Source of the DNA: Hypnocyclicus thermotrophus
GTDB taxonomy: Bacteria; Fusobacteriota; Fusobacteriia; Fusobacteriales; Fusobacteriaceae
Length of the DNA stretch: 64,000 bases
Reading direction: 5' to 3'
Assembly (NCBI RefSeq): GCF_004365575.1
Contig: NZ_SOBG01000001.1
Coordinates: forward strand, 1-64,000
Shown piece after piece: positions 35,727-43,997 of this stretch; within the stretch, counting starts at the first letter, position 1; each line of letters opens with the position of its first letter. The translations under genes and the position numbers were made by a program. The notes under the pieces were generated by a model. The model worked only from the letters and a program-made list of their open reading frames with translations. It did not search any database and was not told the origin of the DNA.

Positions 35727-37316
35727 TTAAAGTTTTAATAGTTTTGCAAAATTAATTTCTAAATATTCATTAAATTTTTCTAATACTTCATCAGCTATAT
35801 AATCATCTACATTTAGTATCATAAGTGCTTTATCACCTTTTTGTTTTCTAGCAACTGTCATTGTAGCAACATTAATATTTTCATTTCCTACTATAGTTCC
35901 TACTTTACCTATTACTCCTGGTACATCATTATTGTTTATAAGTAATAAATACTCAGTAAGTTTCACATCTACTTCATATCCATCTATTTCAAGAAGTTTT
36001 GGTTCTCCATTTGAAGCAATATTTCCTAAAAATACAACCTCTTTATCTTTTAAAATATATTTAATCTTTATAGCATTTGAATGATTTTTATATTCTTCTT
36101 TATTTTTTTGAATATTAAGAGCAATTCCATTTTTTTCAGCAAATATTTTAGCATTTATATAATTTACTTTTTCACTCATTACTGTACTTAAAAATCCTTT
36201 TAAAAAGGCTATATCCATCATTTCAGTATATTGTTTTGCAGCATCCCCCCAGTAAGACACTTCTATCGCTTTTACTATTTCTTTATTATATTGATAATAC
36301 ATTTTTCCTATTTTTTCTAGTAAGTTTAAATAAGGTTTTGCTTCTTTTAATTCATCTCTATTCATAGTAGGCAAATTAACGGCATTTTCAACTATCTCTC
36401 CATTTAAACCATTTAAAATTTGTTCTGCAATATTAAGTCCTACATTTCTTTGAGCATCATATGTATTTGCTCCTATATGTGGGGTTACTGTAACATTATC
36501 AAGTTCATATAATGGACTTTCTGTTCTTGGTTCTGTTTCATGTACATCAAGTCCAAAGCTAGCTATTTTACCACTTTTTAATCCTTCATATGCTGCTTTT
36601 TCATCTATTATTCCACCTCTAGCACCATTTACTAAGTGTACTCCTGTTTTCATTAACTCAATTTGTTTATAACTTATCATCCCTTTTGTTTCTTCTGTTT
36701 TTGGAGTATGTACTGTTATTATGTCTGCTTCTTTACACAACTCTTCTAAAGTCTCTTTTTTAGTTACTCCATATTTTTCAAATCTTTCATCAGTTATATA
36801 TGGATCATAGGCTATTAAATTCATACCCATAGCTTTCATTCTAGTAGCCATTAAGCCACCTATTCTTCCTAATCCTACTATCCCCAGTGTTTTACCATAT
36901 AATTCAGTTCCTTCTAATTGATTTCTTATCCATTTTCCACTTTTAGTTTCATTACTTGCATAGCATATACTTCTAGCTCCTGCAAACATTAATCCTATTG
37001 AAATCTCACAAGCAGATATAATATTACTTTCCGGTGTATTTGCTACAATTACCCCTCTTTTTGTAGCTTCTTCTATAGATATATTATCAATTCCATTTCC
37101 TGCTCTTCCAATTATTTTTAAATTTTTTCCTTTATTTAATAGCTCTGCATTTACTTTTGTTGCACTTCTTACTACAAGTGCATCATAATTTCCAATTTTT
37201 TCTAATAACTCTTCTCTGCTTATACCTATACATACATCTACATCAGCATATTTTTGTAAATGTTCAATACCAGCTTTATCAATTTTCTCCGCAACTATAA
37301 TTTTAAATTTACTCAT
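35727..37316 (-). CDS. serA: D-3-phosphoglycerate dehydrogenase
   Basis: A 529-residue long-form SerA, the first step of serine synthesis. NAD site GLGRIGGLMATRMKAMG, catalytic Arg in LVNGARGGIIDE, and His in VTPHIGANT are present. An allosteric substrate-binding insert (about 310-450) and a C-terminal ACT domain (LLINNDVPGVIGKVGTIVGNENINVATM) complete the long form, so serine feedback is likely. No serC or serB is in the window. Confidence 0.95.
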   Translation of the reverse strand: MSKFKIIVAEKIDKAGIEHLQKYADVDVCIGISREELLEKIGNYDALVVRSATKVNAELLNKGKNLKIIGRAGNGIDNISIEEATKRGVIVANTPESNIISACEISIGLMFAGARSICYASNETKSGKWIRNQLEGTELYGKTLGIVGLGRIGGLMATRMKAMGMNLIAYDPYITDERFEKYGVTKKETLEELCKEADIITVHTPKTEETKGMISYKQIELMKTGVHLVNGARGGIIDEKAAYEGLKSGKIASFGLDVHETEPRTESPLYELDNVTVTPHIGANTYDAQRNVGLNIAEQILNGLNGEIVENAVNLPTMNRDELKEAKPYLNLLEKIGKMYYQYNKEIVKAIEVSYWGDAAKQYTEMMDIAFLKGFLSTVMSEKVNYINAKIFAEKNGIALNIQKNKEEYKNHSNAIKIKYILKDKEVVFLGNIASNGEPKLLEIDGYEVDVKLTEYLLLINNNDVPGVIGKVGTIVGNENINVATMTVARKQKGDKALMILNVDDYIADEVLEKFNEYLEINFAKLLKL

Positions 37317-37463
37317 AAATATTATCCCCCCATTATATATGTATTACAAATATAATACATTATTTTAAGGTTTTTTTCAAGAATAAATTAATATTTTTAC
37401 TAACTTTACATATAACTCTTTCCGATATATAATATAAGAAAACTATAAATAAGGAGTGCTTCT

Positions 37464-38174
37464 ATGAAAAAAATATTTATAACTATTTTTATATTAATAA
37501 GCTACAATGTTTATGCAAATTTTGATTTAGATATAAGCTATGGTTTAGCTAATAATGCTCAACTTGCAGGAAGAGACCTTAGTGCTGGTTCGTATGAAAT
37601 TAATTTAGAATATCTTGCTCAAGATTATGATTTTGCTTCAGTTGGAGCGGGAATATCTTTTTTCTCTATCAAAGATTACAGTGATTATGCTACGTTTGGT
37701 TCTCATCCGCTATATTCTATTATCCCTATATATGGTATATTTAAATATACTTTTATTCCTGATGGGACTATAGAACCTTACTTTAAAGGAAAGCTTGGTT
37801 TTGGAATATCAATAAAAGATGTTAATGTAAATGAAGGTAGTGTTGAAAACGGAGTTTACTATTCATTAGGATTAGGCGCTAAATTTTATGACTATTTTTT
37901 AGAATTATCTTTTGCAAAAAACGATGGTAGTTTTATTTATGTAGATAAAAATAATGAATCAATGGCATATAATAGAGTAGTTTTTTCTATTGGATACAAT
38001 TTAAAATTTATTACTACTGGAGAAAAAACATTGTATGATAAACAAAAAGAATATATAGCACCAAAATCAACTAGAAACAATTATGATAGTATTGAAACTT
38101 TTGATAAAGATGGAAATATTATCGAAAAAGAAGGCGATATAAAAAGATTAGAAGATTTTAAAATAATAAATTAG
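37464..38174 (+). CDS. Outer-membrane beta-barrel protein
   Basis: A 236-residue exported protein with signal peptide KKIFITIFILISYNVYA. The mature part has alternating-residue strands with aromatic ends (FDLDISYGLANNAQL, SVGAGISFFSI, PYFKGKLGFGIS, YYSLGLGAKFYDYFLELSFA, VVFSIGYNLKF), consistent with a small eight-strand barrel. The last 50 residues are charged and probably periplasmic. Function unknown. AAGGAGTG precedes the ATG. dtd follows after 13 bases. Confidence 0.75.
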   Translation: MKKIFITIFILISYNVYANFDLDISYGLANNAQLAGRDLSAGSYEINLEYLAQDYDFASVGAGISFFSIKDYSDYATFGSHPLYSIIPIYGIFKYTFIPDGTIEPYFKGKLGFGISIKDVNVNEGSVENGVYYSLGLGAKFYDYFLELSFAKNDGSFIYVDKNNESMAYNRVVFSIGYNLKFITTGEKTLYDKQKEYIAPKSTRNNYDSIETFDKDGNIIEKEGDIKRLEDFKIIN

Positions 38175-38187
38175 ATAAGGGGTTAAA

Positions 38188-38625
38188 ATGAAAATAGTAC
38201 TTCAAAAAGTAAAAACAGCTAATGTTAAAGTTAAAAATGAAGTTGTTGGTGAAATCTCAAAAGGAATAGTAATATTTCTTGGAATAAATAACAACGATAC
38301 CGAAAAAGAAGCAGATTGGTTAGTAAATAAAATAATTAAATTAAGAATTTTTGAAGATGAAAATAAAAAAATGAATAATTCATTAATTGATATAGATGGT
38401 GAAATTCTTATTGTTTCTCAATTTACTTTATATGGTGATTGTAGAAAAGGACTACGTCCTAGCTTTACAGAAGCTGCAAGTCCTAAAAAAGCTAAAATTT
38501 TATATGATTATTTTGTAGAGAAAATTAGAAAAACTGGTATCAAAATAGAAACTGGTATATTTCAAGAACATATGGAAGTATCTTTAATAAATGATGGCCC
38601 TGTGACAATGATAATAGAAAAATAG
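38188..38625 (+). CDS. dtd: D-aminoacyl-tRNA deacylase
   Basis: A 145-residue DTD family protein that removes D-amino acids from tRNA. The two active-site motifs are present: SQFTLYGDCRKGLRPSF (SQxT) and the C-terminal NDGPVTMIIE (GPVT cross-subunit motif). A TAAGGGG ribosome site precedes the ATG. Confidence 0.95.
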   Translation: MKIVLQKVKTANVKVKNEVVGEISKGIVIFLGINNNDTEKEADWLVNKIIKLRIFEDENKKMNNSLIDIDGEILIVSQFTLYGDCRKGLRPSFTEAASPKKAKILYDYFVEKIRKTGIKIETGIFQEHMEVSLINDGPVTMIIEK

Positions 38626-38647
38626 CCTCTTAAATAGAGGCTATTTT
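38619..38647. terminator. Bidirectional terminator between dtd and csoR-like gene
   Basis: Stem AAAATAGCCTCT/AGAGGCTATTTT with a five-base loop and T runs on both strands; it includes the stop codons of both convergent genes. Confidence 0.85.
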
Positions 38648-38940
38648 AACATTTTATTTATAGTTTCTATCATCTCATCTATTACTTCTAGATCATTATT
38701 TTGTATTTTATTTACAACACAAGTATTTATATGTCTTTTTAATAAAACTTTTGACACTCCATTAAGTGCTGCTTTTACTGCAGATATTTGATTTAATATA
38801 TCATCACAATAAATATCATTCTCTATCATTTTTTTTATTCCTCTAATTTGTCCTTCGATTCTATTAAGTCTTACATTTAAATTTTTTTTAATTTTTTCAT
38901 GTTCTTGTTTATCAATTATACAACATTTTTCTTCTGTCAT
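38641..38940 (-). CDS. CsoR-family metal-sensing repressor
   Basis: A 99-residue all-helical repressor. NRIEGQIRGIKKMIE matches the family, and the Cys-His-Cys set is present: YCDDIL, then RHINTC, which is the Cu(I)-binding arrangement of CsoR. A further CC pair lies near the N-terminus. Start ATG 38940 has AAGGAG upstream; the GTG of the longer frame lies in the promoter. No copper ATPase or chaperone gene is adjacent. An inverted repeat in its own promoter region suggests autoregulation. Confidence 0.85.
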   Translation of the reverse strand: MTEEKCCIIDKQEHEKIKKNLNVRLNRIEGQIRGIKKMIENDIYCDDILNQISAVKAALNGVSKVLLKRHINTCVVNKIQNNDLEVIDEMIETINKMLK

Positions 38941-38955
38941 TTTTACATCGCTCCT

Positions 38956-38978
38956 TATATACACCCTATATGTATATA
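38956..38978. promoter_or_regulatory. Candidate CsoR operator
   Basis: Inverted repeat TATATACA-CCCTATA-TGTATATA directly upstream of the CsoR-family gene and overlapping its probable -10 region. Palindrome seen; the assignment to CsoR is inference and it is less GC-rich than known CsoR sites. Confidence 0.4.
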
Positions 38979-39074
38979 ATACTATTTTTTTTTGTTTTTA
39001 GCAAGTTAAATAAAGGATTTTTATATATTATTATCGTATATATATAATAAGGTTAAATCTAAGGATGTGATAAA

Positions 39075-39638
39075 ATGCAAGATATTATTTTAAAAAAAGA
39101 TAATTATGAATATAATGGTATTATTGAAAAATATGATATAAAAAACCATAGAATAACTATTAAAATTCTAGCTAAGAATAAAAGAAATATATTTTTACAT
39201 AAAGGTGATAGTATTGATATTGAAATTTCAAAAGCTGGTTATTATTGTCATTTCAATACAAAAATAATATATAACGATGTTATTGATCATGAAATTGTTG
39301 TAGAATACCCTGAAACAATTTTTAATGATGAACGTAGAAAATATAGAAGACTCACTTTAAGAATCGAAATAGACATTCTAAAAGGTAATAAAAACTACAA
39401 GGGACTAATGGAAAATATAAGTCTTGGTGGAATAGCTTTTATGTCGTCATATAATTTTGATCCCAGTGATATTATATACATTACTTTTACTCTTCCAAAT
39501 GGTGTAATTTATAAAAATATTAAAGCAGAAATTAAATTTAAAAAAACCACTGATTTTCCTAAGATAAAAGAATATGGTACTAAATTCATAGAACTTAGCG
39601 AGGGACAAAAAGATGTATTAAATGATTTTTTATATTAA
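39075..39638 (+). CDS. PilZ-domain cyclic-di-GMP receptor
   Basis: A 187-residue YcgR-like protein: an N-terminal beta-barrel flagellar-brake-like domain (about 1-85) and a C-terminal PilZ domain (about 88-187). The c-di-GMP motifs are intact: RRKYRR (RxxxR) and ENISLGGIAF (NxSxxG). No flagellar gene is adjacent, so the output is unknown. AAGGATG precedes the ATG. Confidence 0.9.
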   Translation: MQDIILKKDNYEYNGIIEKYDIKNHRITIKILAKNKRNIFLHKGDSIDIEISKAGYYCHFNTKIIYNDVIDHEIVVEYPETIFNDERRKYRRLTLRIEIDILKGNKNYKGLMENISLGGIAFMSSYNFDPSDIIYITFTLPNGVIYKNIKAEIKFKKTTDFPKIKEYGTKFIELSEGQKDVLNDFLY

Positions 39639-39664
39639 AAAAACTGCTCTTAGAGCAGTTTTTT
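39636..39664. terminator. Terminator after the PilZ gene
   Basis: Stem AACTGCTC/GAGCAGTT with flanking A and T runs, shared with the convergent HAD gene. Confidence 0.85.
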
Positions 39665-39666
39665 AA

Positions 39667-40374
39667 TTATTCAAAAGAAGGAATTTTTAAAATATCATTA
39701 TCATAAATTTTAAATTTTGCAGGAATATTTTCTGTTATATCAGGAGATAAATTTGTATGTAAATATATAGAGTCCATTCCCATTCTTTCTGCCCCTTCAA
39801 TATCTGTTCTATAGTCATTTCCTACCATAATCGATTCTTTTATTTTTATTTTTTCTTTTTTAATTAATTCTTCAAAAAATTTTACTGATGGTTTACCTAC
39901 TTCATAATCGGATGATATATATATACCATCAAAGTATTTTTTTATATCTAAATATTCTAATTCTGGTAACGTAAACTCTCTTTGAGCATTACTTAATAAA
40001 AATATTTTTTTATTTTGTTTTTTTAATATTTCTAATAAAGGTTTTACATTTTCATATAATTTAATATATTTAGTAGATAATATTCTAAATAATTTACAAG
40101 TACTTAAAATTAGCTCTTGAGAAATATCTAATGTTTTATCAAGGTATAATTCTTCAAATACTTTTTCTATTTTGATATCTGGTGCTTCACTTTTATTAGC
40201 TTCATAATATTTCTTAGCTTTATTTAAATAACTTTTTTTTAATTCATCTGCACTATAAATAGCTCCATTATAAGAATAAAAGCTAGATAAAATTTCCCAC
40301 AACTCTTGTTTATTTTCATCTGTATTAATATCAATTAAAGTTCCATATAAATCAAAAATATAATTTTTATACAT
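39667..40374 (-). CDS. HAD-family hydrolase
   Basis: A 235-residue cytosolic phosphatase with motif I FDLYGTLID, motif II LLSNAQRE, motif III Lys in GKPSVKFF and motif IV VGNDYRTDIEGAE, with a helical cap. Substrate unknown. It lies 46 bases after malG in the same direction; a sugar-phosphate substrate linked to maltose use is possible but unproven. GGGAG precedes the ATG. Confidence 0.85.
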   Translation of the reverse strand: MYKNYIFDLYGTLIDINTDENKQELWEILSSFYSYNGAIYSADELKKSYLNKAKKYYEANKSEAPDIKIEKVFEELYLDKTLDISQELILSTCKLFRILSTKYIKLYENVKPLLEILKKQNKKIFLLSNAQREFTLPELEYLDIKKYFDGIYISSDYEVGKPSVKFFEELIKKEKIKIKESIMVGNDYRTDIEGAERMGMDSIYLHTNLSPDITENIPAKFKIYDNDILKIPSFE

Positions 40375-40420
40375 TTTCTTTCTCCCATATATATTTTATT
40401 TTTATACCAATCTCTCTAAA

Positions 40421-41275
40421 CTACCCTTTTGTTGCTCCTTGTGATAAACCTTCAACTATATTTTTTTGTAAAAATACAAATAATATAAGTATAGGAATAG
40501 CTACTAATAATGACCCTGCTGCAAAAAGTGTAAAATTATTATCCGCTCTTCCTTGTACCCATTCGAATATACCTACTGCAAGTGTCTTTTTAAATCTACT
40601 TCTTAGTATAAGTTTTGGAAATATAAAATCAAACCAAGGACCAGTAAAGTTTGTAAGTGCAATAAGAACTAATATAGGTCTAGCAAGTGGCATTATAATT
40701 TTCCAAAATATAGTAAGATGTCCCGCTCCATCAACTCTTGCTGCTTCATCCAAACTTTTTGGGATACCTTCAAAATATCCTTTAACTAACCAAGCATTAT
40801 AAGGAATTTGTCCTGCTGCATAGACAATAATAAGTCCCCAATGCGAGTCAACTAGTTGTAATTTTGTCAAAAGTACAAAAATAGCTGTCATAGATAAAAA
40901 TGATGGAAACATCTGTAATATCAACATTCCTATCATCATTTCTTTTCTTCCTCTAAATCTATATCTAGAAAAAGTATATGCTGTAAGAGTTGTAACAATA
41001 ACTCCTATAATCATATTAAAAAATGCTATTTTTAAAGTATTCATATACCATATAGGAAAATCAGTCTTTGTAAATAATTCTTTATAATGAACTAATGTAA
41101 GTTTTTTAGGTATAAATGTTGAACTATATAAACTTGTACCTTGTTGGAATGATGATAATACTATCCAAACTACTGGTAATATTACTATTATTGCTATCAA
41201 TATAAGTATACCATAAACTATGGTATTTTCAATAAATCTTAATAATTTTCTTTGAACTTTTGTAGTATTAGCCAT
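40421..41275 (-). CDS. malG: Maltose/maltodextrin ABC permease MalG
   Basis: A 284-residue inner-membrane permease with six helices. The EAA loop for ATPase contact is [34 protein letters not shown]-like (reads [17 protein letters not shown]). The start ATG overlaps the malF stop (TAATG). It pairs with MalF. No ATPase gene is in this operon, so a shared ATPase elsewhere is expected. Confidence 0.93.
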   Translation of the reverse strand: [284 protein letters not shown]

Positions 41276-42564
41276 TAAATCATATCCTCCTCTTTAAAAG
41301 ATTTACTTCTAGTAAAGTTATATAATGATATTGACGCAATAAATGCAAATAATATTATTGATATTACTCCTGCCATTCCATATTGTTGATGATCTAATGT
41401 TAATTTATATAACCAAGTTACTAGAATATCTGTTTCTCCCGCATATTTTAAAGAGGAATTAACTGGATTACCATCTGTTAATAGATAAATTGCTCCAAAG
41501 TTATTAAAATTATATGCAAAAGATAATATTAATACTGGTGCTGTTTGGAATAGTAATAATGGTAAAGTTATATGTCTAAATTGCTCATATCTAGTAGCTC
41601 CATCTATTTCTGCTGCTTCATATAATGAAGAAGATATATTTGTTAATGAGCCAGAAATCAATATCATAAAATACGGTGCTCCTGCCCATGTATTTATTAA
41701 AATAACCATAATTTTTGCAAGTAATGGATCTGTAAAAAACGGAATTTTTTCAAGACCAAATGACGCTAACATATTATTAACAGGTCCAACACCACTAAAC
41801 ATAAGTCTGAATACTAATAAAGATATAAATGCAGGAACTGCATATGGAAGTACAAATATACTTCTCCAAAACCCCTTAAATTTTATACCTTTTTTAGCCG
41901 TAAGCAGTGCTAATACTAATCCCCCTGCATAATTTAAAAATGTTGTAGCTACCGCCCAAATAACTGTCCAACCAGCTAATCTTCCAAATGTTCCAGCCCA
42001 AGATTTTAATTTTATAATATTTATAAAGTTTTGAAACCCTACCCAATCAACTAAACTTTTAGGTGGCAAATGATTTGGAGCTGAATAGTTAGTAAATGCA
42101 ATCATTATTGTAATTAATATTGGTAATGCTGTAAAAAATATAGTTCCTAAAATTGCTGGTGTCAACATAATTTTAGGGAAATTTTCTTCATAAAAATGTA
42201 TCAAATAATCTTTCCCTCTAAGAATTGTTTCTCCTTTTTCTATTTGTTCTGCAATTCTTCTAGCATCTTTTATACTATAAAAATAAACTAATGCATAAAA
42301 TATAAAAAGAATAACAGAAATAACCCCATCAAACATCATTAATATAGAGTGATCTCCTTGTATTATATCAAACCCTTTTACAGTTTGAGGAGTATCACCT
42401 AAACTAATAAGACCTGCTGTATTTTGTAAAATACCAGGTAGGTTATAAATAAATGTTAATCCTATAAAAAAGAAAAATAATCCTTTGAGAAAAAACTTAT
42501 TTACAAAATGACCTCCACCCATTACAACTATAGAAAAAATAGTTGTTAATTGCTTTCTTTTCAT
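41275..42564 (-). CDS. malF: Maltose/maltodextrin ABC permease MalF
   Basis: A 429-residue permease with an N-terminal pair of helices, a short periplasmic part and a core of six helices. The EAA loop reads SSLYEAAEIDGATRYEQFRHITLPLL. The N-terminal segment VVMGGGHFVNKFFLKGLFFF is typical of Firmicute-type MalF. GGAGAGTG precedes the ATG. It is separated from malE by 85 bases that hold a strong stem-loop. Confidence 0.93.
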   Translation of the reverse strand: MKRKQLTTIFSIVVMGGGHFVNKFFLKGLFFFFIGLTFIYNLPGILQNTAGLISLGDTPQTVKGFDIIQGDHSILMMFDGVISVILFIFYALVYFYSIKDARRIAEQIEKGETILRGKDYLIHFYEENFPKIMLTPAILGTIFFTALPILITIMIAFTNYSAPNHLPPKSLVDWVGFQNFINIIKLKSWAGTFGRLAGWTVIWAVATTFLNYAGGLVLALLTAKKGIKFKGFWRSIFVLPYAVPAFISLLVFRLMFSGVGPVNNMLASFGLEKIPFFTDPLLAKIMVILINTWAGAPYFMILISGSLTNISSSLYEAAEIDGATRYEQFRHITLPLLLFQTAPVLILSFAYNFNNFGAIYLLTDGNPVNSSLKYAGETDILVTWLYKLTLDHQQYGMAGVISIILFAFIASISLYNFTRSKSFKEEDMI

Positions 42565-42594
42565 CCTTCACTCTCCTTAAGTAATATAAATAAC

Positions 42595-42632
42595 AAGGTC
42601 GACCGAGAAGAATAATCTTTTCGGTCTACCTT
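42595..42632 (-). promoter_or_regulatory. Intercistronic stem-loop between malE and malF
   Basis: Arms AAGGTAGACCGAAAAGA and TCTTCTCGGTCGACCTT pair at 15 of 17 positions with a four-base loop. There is no T run. Like the mglB-mglA hairpin it follows a binding-protein gene and probably stabilises its mRNA or reduces downstream expression. Confidence 0.7.
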
Positions 42633-42649
42633 TATTTACTTATTTAAAA

Positions 42650-43930
42650 TTATTTAGCAGCATTCATTGCTTCCTTCATTGTTTTAACTGCTGTATCAAG
42701 TGCTTCTTTTACAGTTGCTTTTCCATCCCATGCTTCTGATAAAGCTGCCCCAACTGGTGACCACATATATCTCATTTCTGGAATAGCTGGCATAGGTACT
42801 GCATACTGTGCTTGTTGTAAAAATGGTAATACTTCTGGATCATTTGCAATTTCAGGTGCATTTAATAATGTTTTTACAGGTGGAATTTGTTTTGTTAATT
42901 TATATCTTTCTAATAACATTTCATCACTTGTAACGAATTTTGCAAATAATTGAGCTGCTTTTGGATATTTACTATATGAACTTACTCCCATCAATCTTAC
43001 TCCAGAGAAAGATCTTAAATGTTTTCCATCAAATGTAGGAAGTGGTGCAATTCCAAAATTTGTTCCAGCATTTTTAAGATCTTTTATAGCCCAAGGTCCA
43101 TTAATAATTGTTGCTGCTTTTCCTTCTTGGAATAATCCCATCATCGCAGCATAACTAACATCTCCTGATTTTTCTACTGAAATTTCTTTTAATTTTATCA
43201 TATTTTGAATGCCTCTTACTGCTCCCTCATTATTTATTCCTATATCAGAAGCATCTGTTCCATTACTTCCAAATATATATCCTCCATCCATTGCTAAAAA
43301 TGCATGTCCATAATATGCATTTCCTACTTCCCAGAAAATACCAAAATCATTATTATTTTTATCAGTAAATGATTTACCAAAATCTATCAATTCTTCAAAC
43401 GTAGCAGGTGCACTATCTAGCACATCTTTATTATAAAATAAAGCATATGTTTCTATTGATAATGGCCATGCCATAATTTTACCTTCAAATGTCGATGCTA
43501 TTTTAGCTGCATCCATAAAATCACTAGATATTCTGTCTGCTGATACTAAATTTTCCATAACTAAACCTGAAGATACTGCTTCTCCCAATCTATCATGAGG
43601 AAATACAAAAACATCCGCCCCAATTCCAGCTGGTCCATCTTGAGAAAGTCTCCCAATTGAATCAGTCATTCCAACTGGTTCGTATTGTACTTTAACTCCG
43701 TATTTTTCTTCAAACTTTTTACCTGCTAACTCTAAAAATTCTCCTTCTGGCCCATCTGATTCCCATACTCTTAATTCTGCTCCTGCTTCTGGCATTATCT
43801 CTCCTGTTGTTGAAGCTTCTTGTTTTTTAGGTTCTTCTTTTTTCTTCTTAAAAAACAATCCTGCTTCTGCTGAAACAGAAGATAAAATAAGTCCTGATAA
43901 TAAAGATGCTAATAAGATTTTTTTGTTCAT
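42650..43930 (-). CDS. malE: Maltose/maltodextrin-binding protein
   Basis: A 426-residue exported binding protein. The signal peptide is about residues 1-23 (NKKILLASLLSGLILSSVSAEA), followed by a charged KKKKEEPKK linker. The mature part has ELRVWESDGPEGEFLELAGKKFEEKYGVKVQYEPV, FVFPHDRLGEAVSSGLV, MAWPLSIETYALFYNKD and INGPWAI, as in MalE. ATG 43930 has AGGAGGAA before it. Confidence 0.95.
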   Translation of the reverse strand: MNKKILLASLLSGLILSSVSAEAGLFFKKKKEEPKKQEASTTGEIMPEAGAELRVWESDGPEGEFLELAGKKFEEKYGVKVQYEPVGMTDSIGRLSQDGPAGIGADVFVFPHDRLGEAVSSGLVMENLVSADRISSDFMDAAKIASTFEGKIMAWPLSIETYALFYNKDVLDSAPATFEELIDFGKSFTDKNNNDFGIFWEVGNAYYGHAFLAMDGGYIFGSNGTDASDIGINNEGAVRGIQNMIKLKEISVEKSGDVSYAAMMGLFQEGKAATIINGPWAIKDLKNAGTNFGIAPLPTFDGKHLRSFSGVRLMGVSSYSKYPKAAQLFAKFVTSDEMLLERYKLTKQIPPVKTLLNAPEIANDPEVLPFLQQAQYAVPMPAIPEMRYMWSPVGAALSEAWDGKATVKEALDTAVKTMKEAMNAAK

Positions 43931-43997
43931 GTTAAAAATTCCTCCTTTTTTTATCATAATACAGTTTTATATACAATAAACTTTTTTTATTTCCTTC

